A stretch of 64,000 nucleotides of DNA from Corynebacterium uberis (lineage in GTDB: Bacteria; Actinomycetota; Actinomycetes; Mycobacteriales; Mycobacteriaceae): assembly GCF_020616335.1 (NCBI RefSeq), contig NZ_CP085051.1:1240001-1304000 (forward strand), read 5' to 3'. Position 1 is the stretch's first letter, and every line of letters starts with the position of its first letter. The position numbers and the translations under genes are program-made. Below are positions 18,048-27,781 of the stretch, piece after piece. The notes beneath the pieces were generated by a model. It searched no databases and was not told the DNA's origin. It worked only from the letters and a program-made list of their open reading frames with translations.

Positions 18048-18893
18048 CTAAATTCGGGCGATTCGCAGATCCGAAGCCAAAATAGCCTGCGCGCCTAACG
18101 CAGAGAGGCGATCCATTACGGAATTGGCATCCGCCTGGGGAATCATGGCGCGCACGGCCACCCAGTCCGGAGTTGCCAATGGCGAAACCGTGGGGCCGGA
18201 CAAACCCGGGGTGATTGCCGTGGCGGCCTCCAGATCCTGGCGGGGAATGTTGTAGTCGAGCATGAGGTAGTTGTGCGCGTGCACAATGCCCTCGAACCGC
18301 CGCAGGATGACCTCGTGGTCCTCCCCCAGCGTCAGGTGTGGGCCTGCCACCACCACTGCCTCAGACTGGCAGATGGGTTCCCCGAAAGGCTCCAGCCCCT
18401 GGGTGCGCAGCGTCGCGCCCGTAGAGACCACATCCGCGATCACATCTGCCACCCCCAGCCGGATGGAAATCTCTACCGCACCGTCCAGGCGGATCACTGT
18501 GGCGTTGACCCCCTGGCGCTCCAGGTAGTCACGCACCAGATTCGGGTAGGCCGACGCGATGGTGCGCCCCTCCAGCCCCTCCACCGTCCAGTCAGAGCCC
18601 AAGGGTGCGGCGAAGCGGAAGGTCGATCGGCCAAAGCCAAGGGTGAGCACTTCATGGACCTCTGCGCGGGAATCCAGTGCCAGATCTCGGCCGGTGATGC
18701 CCAGGTCCAGCTTCCCGGAGGCGACGTAAATAGCGATGTCCTTGGGGCGCAGGTAGAAAAACTCCACGCCGTTGGCGTGGTCGACAACGTTGAGCGCCTT
18801 GGAGTCTCGTCGGGTGGCATATCCCGCCTCCCGCAAAATGGTCGACGTCACCTCTGCGAGAGCTCCCTTATTGGGAACGGCAATCTTCATCAT
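18048..18893 (-). CDS. hisG: ATP phosphoribosyltransferase HisG (long form)
   Basis: First and feedback-regulated step of histidine synthesis: ATP plus PRPP gives phosphoribosyl-ATP. The protein has 281 residues, the long hexameric form with a C-terminal histidine-sensing ACT-like domain. Motifs include [26 protein letters not shown], the PRPP-loop region [14 protein letters not shown], and the C-terminal part [20 protein letters not shown]. The two adjacent ATG codons make 18890 an equal choice. It follows hisE by 38 bases. The rest of the his genes are not in the window. Confidence 0.96.
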   Translation of the reverse strand: MMKIAVPNKGALAEVTSTILREAGYATRRDSKALNVVDHANGVEFFYLRPKDIAIYVASGKLDLGITGRDLALDSRAEVHEVLTLGFGRSTFRFAAPLGSDWTVEGLEGRTIASAYPNLVRDYLERQGVNATVIRLDGAVEISIRLGVADVIADVVSTGATLRTQGLEPFGEPICQSEAVVVAGPHLTLGEDHEVILRRFEGIVHAHNYLMLDYNIPRQDLEAATAITPGLSGPTVSPLATPDWVAVRAMIPQADANSVMDRLSALGAQAILASDLRIARI

Positions 18894-18931
18894 GGGGTTG
18901 GCTTACACTCCTAGCGGCGATTCTTAGGTTC

Positions 18932-19195
18932 TTAAAGGAAACGGTAGATGTCTTCGGGGCGCAGGCCACGAGCGATCATGGCTACCTGGGCCCAGTAGAT
19001 GAGCTGAGAGATTTCCTCAGAAAGCTCCTCATCGGACTGGTACTCGGCCGCCAGCCAGACCTCCCCGGCTTCCTCGACGATCTTCTTGCCAATGTTGTGG
19101 ATCCCGCCGTCCAGGGCCGCTACCGTCCCGGAACCGGCGGGGCGCGACTGGGCCTTGGTGCTCAGTTCTGCAAACAGTTCTTCAAAGTTCTTCAT
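18932..19195 (-). CDS. hisE: Phosphoribosyl-ATP pyrophosphatase HisE
   Basis: Second step of histidine synthesis: removes pyrophosphate from phosphoribosyl-ATP. The protein has 87 residues from the ATG at 19195 ([11 protein letters not shown]), an all-helical single-domain form not fused to HisI. The metal-binding motif [16 protein letters not shown] and the ending [11 protein letters not shown] are clear. An ATG three codons upstream is possible; neither has a strong ribosome binding site. It pairs with hisG in an operon, the usual actinobacterial hisEG arrangement. Confidence 0.95.
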   Translation of the reverse strand: MKNFEELFAELSTKAQSRPAGSGTVAALDGGIHNIGKKIVEEAGEVWLAAEYQSDEELSEEISQLIYWAQVAMIARGLRPEDIYRFL

Positions 19196-19280
19196 TCGCG
19201 CCATTATCGCACGAATAGCCGAACCGCGGGCGGAAATAGTGGCGCCGTTTTCCGTTCATCCGCGCGCATGGGCGGCGAGT

Positions 19281-19976
19281 TTAGGCGAAGAGCTGATACC
19301 AGCGTTCGACGTCCGCCGCGCGGACCCCCTCGAAGGAACGGGTGCCGCACAGCTCGCGCATGCTCAGCGCCCCGGCGGGCAGCGGCGCGTCCGGGTCTTC
19401 TGGCAGCCCGATGACGCGGCATCCCGCCTGTGCGGCGGCGGCCATTCCAGCCGCGGAGTCCTCAAAGACCAGGCAGTCCGCGGGCGCCACCCCTAAGGAG
19501 TGCGCTGCCGCGAGGTACATATCCGGCGCGGGTTTGGGGGCCGGCACCTCATCTCCGGCGATGGAGCCGCGGAAGAAGGATCGCCCCACCGCGTCTATGG
19601 AGGGGTCAGCCAATTGCCTCTCGGTGTTGGTGGTCACCATCATGGGTACATCATTGTGGGCAAGCTCCGTGAGCAGCTCGCGCACGCCGGGGCGCGGGAC
19701 CAGGTGGGCGTCGAAAAGCTCGCGCACCCTGGCGAACATGGCGTCGTGTAGCTCTTTGGCCTGCGCGGCGTCCACGCTCACGCCGGCATGTGTGGCGCAC
19801 ACCGCCAGCGTGTTGGCAAAGGATCCCCCGACGGTGGTCTCCCGCAGCTGCGGGGTCAGCCGGCGGCCCAGCTTCTCCGACAGTTCGTAGGTGGCTATCC
19901 CCCACAACGGTTCGGAGTCGACCATGGTGCCGTCCATATCCCACAAAATGGCGGTAATCATCAAGGGCTTACTCAC
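19281..19976 (-). CDS. HAD-superfamily phosphatase/phosphatase-like hydrolase
   Basis: Haloacid-dehalogenase-fold hydrolase of the beta-phosphoglucomutase-like subfamily. Motif I is LWDMDGTMVDSEP with the nucleophilic and acid/base aspartates, motif II MVTTNTERQ, and motif IV VFEDSAAGMAAA. It has a helical cap between residues 20 and 85. The GTG at 19976 has GAAAGG close upstream; an ATG at 19961 is the alternative; the longer frame to 20102 reads as non-coding. The substrate cannot be told. It stands upstream of hisE on the same strand with 85 bases between. Confidence 0.85.
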   Translation of the reverse strand: MSKPLMITAILWDMDGTMVDSEPLWGIATYELSEKLGRRLTPQLRETTVGGSFANTLAVCATHAGVSVDAAQAKELHDAMFARVRELFDAHLVPRPGVRELLTELAHNDVPMMVTTNTERQLADPSIDAVGRSFFRGSIAGDEVPAPKPAPDMYLAAAHSLGVAPADCLVFEDSAAGMAAAAQAGCRVIGLPEDPDAPLPAGALSMRELCGTRSFEGVRAADVERWYQLFA

Positions 19977-20124
19977 GGACCTTTCGCACGGGTTCCCGGC
20001 AGATGCTGTCACGGGCGCCGGTGTGACCCGGGCGCGGCCGCGCACGTGCAAGGAAACGGTATGACCATTGACCCCATGGTAGGTCATGTCTGGTCCAGCC
20101 ACCTAGTCCACGGCGGTTGGGTGA

Positions 20125-20505
20125 CTAGTCCAGCTGTGGCAGCTCGGCGATGTCCTCTTCGCTCACGCCCGCCGCGCGCGCCGCGGAGACGAACAGGAAG
20201 TTGATCTCCTCGCGCTCCTCCGGCTCGACGACCGCCCCGGCGTGCTCCTGGTTGAACGCCTCCAGCTGATCGATGGTGTGCACGACCAGTTGGCGCAGCA
20301 CCGTGGGATCGGACTGGGGCCCGAGCGTGTCAACGCGATCCGCAAACGCCTCCAGTTGGGAGCGCAGCTGAGCCAGGGCCTTGGCGTCGAAGGGCGGCTC
20401 CCACAGGGCGCGTTCCTCTTCCTTGAGGTAGGAGCCCGTGGCAAAGACTTCAAGGTCCTCGATGAAGGCGTCAATGCGCGGCTGGAGCTGGTGTCTGATG
20501 CTCAT
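20125..20505 (-). CDS. Conserved-looking helical protein of unknown function
   Basis: Not recognised. From the ATG at 20505 it has 126 residues, MSIRHQLQPRIDAFIEDLEV at the start and IAELPQLD at the end. It is predicted soluble, strongly acidic and mostly helical, with no signal peptide, cysteine or known catalytic motif. The frame stays open far upstream, but that part is arginine-rich and overlaps mshC, so I reject it. It is 89 bases downstream of mshC on the same strand and may be part of that transcription unit. Confidence 0.7.
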   Translation of the reverse strand: MSIRHQLQPRIDAFIEDLEVFATGSYLKEEERALWEPPFDAKALAQLRSQLEAFADRVDTLGPQSDPTVLRQLVVHTIDQLEAFNQEHAGAVVEPEEREEINFLFVSAARAAGVSEEDIAELPQLD

Positions 20506-20594
20506 GGCTTCCCATTGTGTCACCCCACGCTTATCGACGCCCGCGGGAGCGCCACTCCAGCGCCAGCACGCACCGCGCGGGTTCGGCTTGCCGG

Positions 20595-21866
20595 CTAGCG
20601 CACCTCGACGCCGAGCAGCGCACTGACCGCGTCGGCGACCACCGTGGACCCGGAGGCGGCCGCATCCGGCTGGGATTCTCCGCTCTCCTGAGTTGTCTGC
20701 GCGGCCCACTCGTCCAGGACCGCCAGGGCGCCGGGGGTATCCAGGTCGTCGGAGAGCCGGGCACGCAGCCGGGCCACAGTGTCTGCCGCACGCGGGTCGC
20801 CGTGCGCGGCGGCCTCCGCGGCGGCGCTTCGCCACTGGTCCAGCCGGGCTTCAGCGGCGGCGAGGACCTGATCCGACCAGTCGCGGTCGGTGCGGTAGTG
20901 GCCGGCAAATACGCCCAGGCGAATGGCGCTGGGATCATGGCCGTCGCGGGTCAGGTGGGAGACAAAGACCAGGTTTCCTAGGGACTTAGACATTTTTGTC
21001 CCGTCCAGCCCGATCATGCCGGTGTGCACGTAGTGGCCGGCCATGCGGGCAGTCCCCAGCGCGGCTTCGGCGTGGGCGGCGGAAAACTCGTGGTGGGGGA
21101 AGGCCAAATCCGAGCCGCCGCCCTGGATGGAAAAGTGCTTGCCCAGGCGTTGGGTAGCGATTGCCGAGCACTCGATATGCCAGCCCGGGCGCCCTGCCCC
21201 CCAGGGGGCCGGCCATGCGGGCTCGCCGTCCCGGTGGGCGCGCCAGATCAGGGCGTCGAGTGGATCGCGCTTGCCGGGCCGGTCCGGGTCTCCCCCGCGC
21301 TCCCGGAACGCCTCCGCCATCTGCGCCGGCGAATAGTTCGACTCATAGCCAAAGTGGTCTGTTGCGTCGATGGATGCGTAGACGTCCGGGTACTGCGGAT
21401 CATCCACGATGTAGGCTGCACCGACCTCAAGCAGCCGGGCGACCATGTCCACGATCTCATCGACCGCCTCCATAGCGCCCACAAAGTCCTGGGGCGGGAT
21501 GACATCGAGGGTGTCCATGTCGCCGCGGAAGAGGTTGATCTGGTCGGTGCCTAGTTCCCGCCAGTCCACGTTATCGCGTGCTGCGCGCTCGAAGAGCGGG
21601 TCATCCACGTCGGTGACGTTTTGTACATAGTGAACCTGGTGGCCGTTATCCAGGAGCACCCGGGAGATGAGATCAAAGGTGAGGTAGGTTGCCGCGTGGC
21701 CCAGGTGGGTCGAATCGTAGGGGGTAATCCCACAGACGTAGATGCCCACGGGCCCGGAGGTGGGGATTTCTACCGGCTTGATCCGCGCATCGGCGGTATC
21801 AAACAGGCAGAGGGGCTCCGGGGTTCCGGGGGCAGAGTTGATCATTGGAGAAGGCCACGAGTGCAT
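20595..21866 (-). CDS. mshC: Cysteine-1-D-myo-inosityl 2-amino-2-deoxy-D-glucopyranoside ligase MshC
   Basis: ATP-dependent ligase that adds cysteine to glucosaminyl-inositol, the third core step of mycothiol synthesis; a paralogue of cysteinyl-tRNA synthetase. The protein has 423 residues from the ATG at 21866 (MHSWPSP). Motifs are the zinc/HIGH region [39 protein letters not shown], and the KMSKS loop [11 protein letters not shown]. It is shorter than CysRS because the anticodon-binding domain is reduced. Mycothiol genes mark an actinobacterium. It is preceded by uppP at 91 bases. Confidence 0.96.
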   Translation of the reverse strand: MHSWPSPMINSAPGTPEPLCLFDTADARIKPVEIPTSGPVGIYVCGITPYDSTHLGHAATYLTFDLISRVLLDNGHQVHYVQNVTDVDDPLFERAARDNVDWRELGTDQINLFRGDMDTLDVIPPQDFVGAMEAVDEIVDMVARLLEVGAAYIVDDPQYPDVYASIDATDHFGYESNYSPAQMAEAFRERGGDPDRPGKRDPLDALIWRAHRDGEPAWPAPWGAGRPGWHIECSAIATQRLGKHFSIQGGGSDLAFPHHEFSAAHAEAALGTARMAGHYVHTGMIGLDGTKMSKSLGNLVFVSHLTRDGHDPSAIRLGVFAGHYRTDRDWSDQVLAAAEARLDQWRSAAAEAAAHGDPRAADTVARLRARLSDDLDTPGALAVLDEWAAQTTQESGESQPDAAASGSTVVADAVSALLGVEVR

Positions 21867-21957
21867 GCCCATACTCTAACGGCACCCACCGTGGCGCGGG
21901 CGGCGGACCCGGTTCGCCGCTAGGCCCCCTCAGCGGCGGCCGGGTCGCCGGCTCGGG

Positions 21958-22842
21958 CTACACCGGGCTGAGCACTCCGGTAGCCAGCAGCACCATGAGC
22001 AGCAGGCCGAGCGGAATGCGGTACAGGGCGAACCAGGAGAAGGAGTGGTGGGAGACGAACTTCAGCAGCCAGGCGATGCAGGCATAGCCCAGCCCGAAGC
22101 AGATGACGGTGCCCACGAGCAGCTGCAAACCGGAAGCAGCTTGGCCTGCCGAGGGATCGAAGGCGTCGGGAAGCGAAAACAGGCCGCTAGCCAGCACCGC
22201 CGGGATGGCCAGGAGGAAGGAAAACCGGGTGGCCACCTCCCGCTCCAAGCCCTGGAACAGGCCGCCGGAGATCGTGCCGCCCGAGCGCGAAACGCCGGGG
22301 ATGAGCGACAGGCACTGCCACAAACCCATGGTCAGGGCGTCGCGCATGGTCAATTCGGAGTAGGAGCGGTTCTTTGGGCCGATGCGCTCGGCAAGGATGA
22401 ACACGAAGGAAAACAGCACCAACACCGTCGCCGTGATCCACATGTTGCGCAGCGCACCGCGGATGAAGTCCTGCAGGAAGAAACCCAGCAGACCGATCGG
22501 CAGGGAGCCGGCGATGACCATCCAGCCCATGCGGTAGTCGAAGCCGCGCTTGGAGGAGTCCAGCAAGCCGGCGAACCACCCGACGATGATGTTCCAGATA
22601 TCGCGGGCGAAAAACACCAGCACCGCGGCCTCTGTACCCAGCTGGACTACCGCCGTGAAGGAGGCGCCAGCGTCCGCGTCCCAGAACAGCTCCGAGACAA
22701 TGCGCAGGTGCCCCGACGAGCTGACCGGTAGGAATTCCGTCAGGCCCTGGACAATGGACAATACGATCACTTGCAGCCAGGACATCGCGCCTGTTGCGGC
22801 CTCCGGAGCAGCGCCCGAGGCGAGGTACGTCACGTCAATCAC
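21958..22842 (-). CDS. uppP: Undecaprenyl-diphosphatase UppP (BacA family)
   Basis: Membrane pyrophosphatase that recycles undecaprenyl diphosphate for peptidoglycan and arabinogalactan synthesis and confers bacitracin tolerance. Family motifs are [17 protein letters not shown] and [16 protein letters not shown]; there are about eight hydrophobic helices. The GTG at 22842 gives 294 residues. An ATG at 22785 would give 275 residues and start just before the first helix. The gene is divergent from the reductase-like gene, with 77 bases between. Confidence 0.95.
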   Translation of the reverse strand: MIDVTYLASGAAPEAATGAMSWLQVIVLSIVQGLTEFLPVSSSGHLRIVSELFWDADAGASFTAVVQLGTEAAVLVFFARDIWNIIVGWFAGLLDSSKRGFDYRMGWMVIAGSLPIGLLGFFLQDFIRGALRNMWITATVLVLFSFVFILAERIGPKNRSYSELTMRDALTMGLWQCLSLIPGVSRSGGTISGGLFQGLEREVATRFSFLLAIPAVLASGLFSLPDAFDPSAGQAASGLQLLVGTVICFGLGYACIAWLLKFVSHHSFSWFALYRIPLGLLLMVLLATGVLSPV

Positions 22843-22919
22843 CCGGTTGACCCTACTACCGCGCGCCCCATGCTGACAGCGGTGGCACGAGCGTGGTTGC
22901 GCCGGGCTAGAGTCGGGGC

Positions 22920-23861
22920 GTGGATATCACGACGCTTGGCCGCAGTGGGCTTCGAGTCTCACGCATAGGGGTGGACACCACCGGCTGGGATTCGACGATG
23001 GATGAGAAAACCGCCGCCGAAATCCTGGGCACCTTGGTCGACGCCGGGGGCAACCTGGTCACCTCCTGCCCCGCCGCACCCCGGCATGCCGGGCAGGTTC
23101 AGCTCGGGCAGGCCTTGGCCACAGTCAACCGCCAGGACCTCGTGCTGGCGGTGTCCGTCGGCGTCGACTTAAGCCAGCCCGTGGGCCGGCGAGTGGACTG
23201 CTCCCGCCGCGCGATCATGAGCGCCCTGGACAATGCCCTGGCCCGGATGGGCACCGATTACGTCGACGTGTTGAGCCTGGGCTACTGGGACCCGGCAACC
23301 CCCCTCGACGAGGTGGCCAGCACCCTGACCGGGTTGGTCGCATCCGGGAAAACCCGCTACGTCGGGGTGTGCGACTACTCCGGCTGGCAGCTGGCGGCCA
23401 CCGCGGTAGCAACCGGCCCGGCGCTGATCACGGCCACGGCCTCTTATTCCCTCGTGGAGCGCGGCCCCGAACAAGAGGTACTCCCCGCCGCCGAGCACCT
23501 CGGCCTGGGCATTATCGCCCGTGCCCCCCTAGGTCACGGATTGCTTTCCGACGCCCCCGCACTCACCACCGCAACACCCGGAACCGCCAGCACCGCCGCC
23601 GAAGTCAGCGCGGAAGCCCATGCGCTCGCCGGCCAGCGCACCGACGCGATACGCCAAGCAGCACGCACCGCCTCCGAGGGGTTGGGAGTGAGCATGGACG
23701 CCGTGGCAATCAACTGGGTCAGCCGCCGGCCGGGGATCAGCGCCACCGTGGTCCCCGTGACCACCGCCCCGGTGCTTTCCCAGTTGGTCTCCCAGCTCAC
23801 CGCCCACGCCGGCGGCTTGCCGGGCGCCATTGAGGAAGCGCTCGACGACGTTTCGCGTTAA
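22920..23861 (+). CDS. Aldo/keto-reductase-like protein lacking the catalytic tetrad
   Basis: TIM-barrel protein of the aldo/keto reductase family, 313 residues from a GTG ([16 protein letters not shown]). Fold markers remain: [60 protein letters not shown] and [15 protein letters not shown]. The four catalytic positions do not. The usual NFFDTAxxYG reads [10 protein letters not shown], so Asp and Tyr are missing; the usual ATKVG reads AVSVG, so Lys is missing; the usual LHxxDP reads LGYWDP, so His is missing. It is either a pseudoenzyme or acts by other chemistry. It is followed by a lipoprotein gene after 23 bases. Confidence 0.8.
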   Translation: MDITTLGRSGLRVSRIGVDTTGWDSTMDEKTAAEILGTLVDAGGNLVTSCPAAPRHAGQVQLGQALATVNRQDLVLAVSVGVDLSQPVGRRVDCSRRAIMSALDNALARMGTDYVDVLSLGYWDPATPLDEVASTLTGLVASGKTRYVGVCDYSGWQLAATAVATGPALITATASYSLVERGPEQEVLPAAEHLGLGIIARAPLGHGLLSDAPALTTATPGTASTAAEVSAEAHALAGQRTDAIRQAARTASEGLGVSMDAVAINWVSRRPGISATVVPVTTAPVLSQLVSQLTAHAGGLPGAIEEALDDVSR

Positions 23862-23884
23862 CCGCGCTGCTAGAGTTGCCCAGT

Positions 23885-24958
23885 GTGAGCAGTTCTCAGG
23901 CCCCCCGTCAGCAGCGGCGCGCTAGTGCGGCCCTGGTCCTCATTTGTGCGGCCGCACTTACCGCCTGCCAGGCCCAGCGCGACGATTCCCTCGACCCAGA
24001 CATGGGCAACGCCACGCCGGCGGCCTCCCCGGCGCAACCCGCCCACCCCACCGGCTCCACGGTGGCGCTGCCGGCGGGATTTGATCATGTCACGGACATG
24101 GAGACCAGCGGAAACGGTTCCATCGCCGTGCGCTCCGGGGAGCGGTTGGCCGTCGGATCCGTGAAGCAATTCCGTGAGCGCACCCCAGCGGTCATTGATG
24201 TGCCCGGCCACTGCGGGGACCTGACGGCCACCGCAGATTCCTTTGTGCTGGCGTGCGGCGAAGAGGTCTGGGTGCTGCCAGCGGACCACCCGAAGGACGT
24301 GGATAAGAAGCAACTGGGCGACGGCGAGCGCGCAACCGTGGCCGCCCAGTTGAGCAGCGGCGAGCTAGTCACTGGCGACGCCGAGGATGGGCGCCTCCTC
24401 GTCCACACCCCCGGCGAGACCACCCGGTCCATCTCCGTCGACGAGGGGACCTCGCAGTTGGTTGCGGTGCCCGCCACCGGCCAGCGCGACGCGGTGGTGC
24501 GCGCGTGCAACGCGGACACCACCGTTCAAGACATCGACCTTGACCACGATCGCCAGGGCGGTCGCCTGCGCGTCGGCCTCGGCTTAGGCCAGGTCAGCGT
24601 CGGGGCCGAGGGTATTTTGCTGGCCTCCGACACCACCGGTTCCCAGCTGGCCGTCTACACCACCAACGACGACGTCATCCGGCTGCATCAGACCCTGCCC
24701 GTAGACGCCTCGCCGTGGGCCGTCGCCTGGGACCAGCACGCACACCTGGCGTGGGTCGCCTCCACGGCCACCAACACGGCCACGGGATATGACATCTCCC
24801 AAGGTCAACCCGTACGCAAGGCGAAGGTTGCCACGCTGGCTAACGCGACCTCCATGGTTGCGCTTCCCGATGGCTCCCTCGTCCTCGCCTCGCACAGCGA
24901 ACCGACCCTGCAAATCACTGACAAGGCGGCGGAGAAGGACTCCGCCGCACACAAGTAG
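23885..24958 (+). CDS. Secreted lipoprotein, beta-propeller-like
   Basis: Exported, lipid-anchored protein of unknown role. From the GTG at 23885 there is a basic N-region, a hydrophobic stretch [16 protein letters not shown] with the lipobox LTAC at residue 28, and then an Asp/Pro-rich linker. The mature part (about 330 residues) has repeated short blades such as [30 protein letters not shown] and [15 protein letters not shown], consistent with a propeller. A TTG at 23876 is another possible start. It probably forms a unit with the preceding reductase-like gene. Confidence 0.8.
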   Translation: MSSSQAPRQQRRASAALVLICAAALTACQAQRDDSLDPDMGNATPAASPAQPAHPTGSTVALPAGFDHVTDMETSGNGSIAVRSGERLAVGSVKQFRERTPAVIDVPGHCGDLTATADSFVLACGEEVWVLPADHPKDVDKKQLGDGERATVAAQLSSGELVTGDAEDGRLLVHTPGETTRSISVDEGTSQLVAVPATGQRDAVVRACNADTTVQDIDLDHDRQGGRLRVGLGLGQVSVGAEGILLASDTTGSQLAVYTTNDDVIRLHQTLPVDASPWAVAWDQHAHLAWVASTATNTATGYDISQGQPVRKAKVATLANATSMVALPDGSLVLASHSEPTLQITDKAAEKDSAAHK

Positions 24959-24973
24959 TTTCACCACGACCCT

Positions 24974-24990
24974 GCGGGGCGCGGCCCCGC
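24974..24990. terminator. GC-rich stem-loop before pyrD
   Basis: GCGGGGC and GCCCCGC form a perfect 7-bp stem around a 3-base loop, 16 bases after the lipoprotein stop codon. No T-run follows, so it may be a factor-dependent or weak terminator separating the lipoprotein unit from pyrD. Confidence 0.45.
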
Positions 24991-25014
24991 CCTCAAGAAG
25001 TAGAGTCCACAGGT

Positions 25015-26115
25015 ATGGGATCACTGCGTCAGAGCGCCTACCAGCTTGCCCTTAAAGCCATGTTCCGCATCGACCCGGAGCGCATCCACGGGATGATCAA
25101 CGATGCGTTGGGATTGTGCCAGTTCTTCGGGCCGGTCAACCGAATGATGGGACACATCTTCCCGGTCAAGGACGACATCTTGACCCACACCGTCTTTGGT
25201 GTGGAATTCCCCCGCCCCCTCGGCCTGGCAGCCGGTTTTGATAAGGCCGCCAACTCCCCTGACGTATGGACCCCGCTGGGATTCGGGTACGCCGAGGTAG
25301 GAACCGTCACCGCCTCACCCCAGCCGGGAAACCCGCAGCCGCGACTCTTCCGGCTGAAAAAAGACCGCGGCATCCTCAACCGCATGGGCTTTAACAACCC
25401 CGGAGCCGCCCAGGTGGCCTCCAACATGGCGCGGCGGCACTCCCGCGACGTCGTGGGCATCAACATTGGCAAGACCAAGGTGGTCCCGCTTGAGGATGCC
25501 GTAGCCGATTACCGCCGTTCCGCCAGCCTGCTGGAGTACCACGCCTCCTTCCTCGTGGTCAACGTCTCCTCCCCGAACACCCCGGGCCTGCGCGACCTCC
25601 AGGCCGTCGAATCCTTGCGGCCCATCCTGCAAGCAGTCCAGGGCGAGACCACCAAACCCGTGCTGGTCAAGATCGCCCCCGACCTCAGCGATGCCGACAT
25701 CGATGCCGTCGCCGACCTCGCGGTCGAGCTCGGGCTCGCCGGAATCGTGGCAACCAACACCACCATCTCCCGCGAAGGCTTAGCCACCAACGCCGCAGCC
25801 GTGGCAGACATGGGTGCCGGCGGAGTATCCGGTCCCCCCGTTGCCGCCCGCTCCTTAGAGGTGCTCCACCGGCTTTACGGCCGGGTCGGAGGCAAGCTGG
25901 CGCTCGTCTCCGTGGGCGGCATTGAGACCGCGGAACAAGCCTGGGAGCGCATCGCCGCCGGTGCCGACCTGCTCCAGGGATACACCGCGCTGATCTACTA
26001 CGGGCCGGACTGGATCCGGGACATCCACCGCGGGCTGGCAGACCAGCTGCGCGCCCAAGGCATGTCCAACATTAAAGAGGCGGTCGGCTGCGGCCGCCCG
26101 TGGATCGCCTCCTAG
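25015..26115 (+). CDS. pyrD: Dihydroorotate dehydrogenase (quinone), class 2
   Basis: Fourth step of pyrimidine synthesis: oxidises dihydroorotate to orotate and passes electrons through FMN to the quinone pool. The protein has 366 residues; the N-terminal amphipathic region ([20 protein letters not shown]) is the membrane-binding element of class 2 enzymes. Motifs are [36 protein letters not shown] with the catalytic serine, [11 protein letters not shown] and [16 protein letters not shown]. The other pyr genes are elsewhere, as in other corynebacteria. Confidence 0.96.
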   Translation: MGSLRQSAYQLALKAMFRIDPERIHGMINDALGLCQFFGPVNRMMGHIFPVKDDILTHTVFGVEFPRPLGLAAGFDKAANSPDVWTPLGFGYAEVGTVTASPQPGNPQPRLFRLKKDRGILNRMGFNNPGAAQVASNMARRHSRDVVGINIGKTKVVPLEDAVADYRRSASLLEYHASFLVVNVSSPNTPGLRDLQAVESLRPILQAVQGETTKPVLVKIAPDLSDADIDAVADLAVELGLAGIVATNTTISREGLATNAAAVADMGAGGVSGPPVAARSLEVLHRLYGRVGGKLALVSVGGIETAEQAWERIAAGADLLQGYTALIYYGPDWIRDIHRGLADQLRAQGMSNIKEAVGCGRPWIAS

Positions 26116-26127
26116 TCGGCGGTCGAG

Positions 26128-26706
26128 TTAGGTCGTTTCAAACCAGCCCCACAACACGCCGCGGCCCAGCGTGTGGAAATACAGGTTAAAGCCCAGCGTG
26201 GCGGGGCTGGCATCGGGATCAATATCGAGCTCGTCTACGTCCAGGGCGTGCACGGCAAAAAGATAGCGGTGCGGGCCGTGCCCCTGGGGCGGCTGGGGGC
26301 CGTAGTAGGTGCGCTGCCCGCTATCGCCGCGAAGCGAGACGATTCGTGCTGCGGCGTCCCCGGCGGCGTCGGCAAGCACCTCCAACCCTGGCGTCTCCCC
26401 CGCCCCCGTGGGCAGCGCGGTGACGGACGCCGGAATGTTGAACACCGCCCAGTGCCAAAAGCCCGAACCCGTGGGCGCGTCCGGATCGAAGCACGTTACC
26501 GCCAGGGAGCGGGTGCCTTCTGGAAGGTCGGACCACGCCAGCTGCGGCGACGTGTTCGACGGCGCGGCCTGGGCTGGTGAAATTGCGGCGCCATCGTCAA
26601 GGTCTGTTGAGGTCACCGGAAATTCCGGGTGGGAGCCCAAGGGGGCGTACGGGTCGGGCCCGGGAAAGCGCTCGGCGTTGCTGTCTGATGCGTAGGAATA
26701 GCTCAT
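26128..26706 (-). CDS. YbhB/YbcL-type phosphatidylethanolamine-binding (Raf-kinase-inhibitor-like) protein
   Basis: Small cytoplasmic PEBP-family protein. From the ATG at 26706 it has 192 residues: MSYSYASDSNAERFPGPDP, then the ligand-pocket motif CFDPDAPTGSGFWHWAVFNI and the later GPHRYLFAVHAL, both family hallmarks. The exact ligand in bacteria is unknown. It is convergent with pyrD, 12 bases apart. GAGG just before the ATG is the likely ribosome binding site. Confidence 0.9.
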   Translation of the reverse strand: MSYSYASDSNAERFPGPDPYAPLGSHPEFPVTSTDLDDGAAISPAQAAPSNTSPQLAWSDLPEGTRSLAVTCFDPDAPTGSGFWHWAVFNIPASVTALPTGAGETPGLEVLADAAGDAAARIVSLRGDSGQRTYYGPQPPQGHGPHRYLFAVHALDVDELDIDPDASPATLGFNLYFHTLGRGVLWGWFETT

Positions 26707-26956
26707 AGCCTCGTTTCTACCTGTTTTCTGCGGCCCGCGTGGGCGCCGGACGGTGTCCGCGATCCCGGACCGCACCCATTGACATGCCCAACATCCCAGA
26801 CCGGTGCTCGCGCCGGCGGGAGCGCCGCGGCATTCTCACCGCAGGGAAGGCACCTGAGCAGCGCCCGGATACCGGGTGGCCTGGCGATTTGTCTCCGACA
26901 GCCGCCAAAGGCTAATCTATGTCAGGTCGCTCACCGGAAACGGTGCAGGTCACCTT

Positions 26957-27045
26957 GCCCGGGTGGCGGAATGGCAGACGCGCTAGCTTGAGGTGCTAGT
27001 GTCCTATTAACGGACGTGGGGGTTCAAGTCCCCCTCCGGGCACCA
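26957..27045 (+). tRNA. tRNA-Leu (anticodon GAG)
   Basis: A full cloverleaf can be drawn. The 7-bp acceptor stem is GCCCGGG with TCCGGGC, one G-U pair included; the anticodon arm is CTAGC-TTGAGGT-GCTAG with anticodon GAG. A long variable arm (around GTGTCCTATTAACGGACG) is typical of leucine tRNAs, and the T-loop is GTTCAAGTC. The CCA end is encoded at 27043-27045. It reads CUC and CUU codons. No integrase or direct repeat of its 3' end is apparent nearby. Confidence 0.96.
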
Positions 27046-27050
27046 CGATC

Positions 27051-27084
27051 AACCGCTTCCGGTACACAACCGGGGGCGGTTTTT
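27051..27084 (+). terminator. Intrinsic terminator after tRNA-Leu
   Basis: AACCGC at 27051 pairs with the GCGGTT ending the stem, with an inner CCGGT/ACCGG pairing, and is followed by a run of T. It directly follows the tRNA and should end its transcript. Confidence 0.8.
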
Positions 27085-27157
27085 GTGCATCCTGTGAACA
27101 CGTGGCTCAGCCGGGGCAGGACGGGGCGCAGATTGGTAGCAGACTACTATTGATCCC

Positions 27158-27781
27158 ATGACGGTGACCATCAGAAGATACCGCGACGCAGACCTCGACC
27201 CCGCCATGGAACTATTGGCCGCGGCCTTCGAATCAGACCCCTCTTTCGCCCGAATGCAGCGGCTGACCACCACGGATTCCCAAAAAGACGCACTGCTGGA
27301 CCTTTTTCGCGCCCAAATTAGCAAGCAGTACGCCCCGGCCGGGCTCATTGACATCGCAGAATCGGACGTCACCGACGGCATCGTTGGGGTAGCCCTGTGG
27401 GATCCTCCGCAAGGAGGCCCCAGCCTGCGCCACGAAATCGCCTCCCTGCCGGACCTCGCCCGCATCTTCGGGGCCAACCTGCCCCGTAAGCTCCTGCGTG
27501 ACCGCGAGGGCGCCTCCTATCACCCACGTTTCCCACACTGGTACCTCTACGTTCTGGCCGTCTCTCCCCGCGCCCAGGGCCAGGGAGTCGGCTCAACACT
27601 GCTCAACCACGGCATCGACAGGGCCGGCGATGAGGCGATCTATTTGGAAGCCTCCACGCCGCGATCAGCTGCGCTCTACCAACGGTTAGGTCTGGTCCCC
27701 CTGGGTGAGATCCCGGCGCACGGTCCAGGCCCTTGTGAGCGCGCCATGTGGAAGCCGCCGGTCCTTCCCGGGCAGGATTAA
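27158..27781 (+). CDS. GNAT family N-acetyltransferase
   Basis: Cytoplasmic acyl-CoA-dependent acetyltransferase, 207 residues. It starts MTVTIRRYRDADLDPAMELL, a typical GNAT beginning. The acetyl-CoA-binding motif A is YVLAVSPRAQGQGVGSTLLN (the Q/R-x-x-G-x-G/A loop), followed by IYLEASTPRSAALYQRLGL, the motif B region. The substrate is not apparent. The stop codon is followed immediately by the GTG of the next gene, indicating coupled expression with the membrane protein. Confidence 0.92.
   Translation: MTVTIRRYRDADLDPAMELLAAAFESDPSFARMQRLTTTDSQKDALLDLFRAQISKQYAPAGLIDIAESDVTDGIVGVALWDPPQGGPSLRHEIASLPDLARIFGANLPRKLLRDREGASYHPRFPHWYLYVLAVSPRAQGQGVGSTLLNHGIDRAGDEAIYLEASTPRSAALYQRLGLVPLGEIPAHGPGPCERAMWKPPVLPGQD

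Noticed and set aside
26957..27045. tRNA-Leu as an integration site for a mobile element
   Set aside because: No integrase, no direct repeat of the tRNA 3' end and no shift in gene character nearby.
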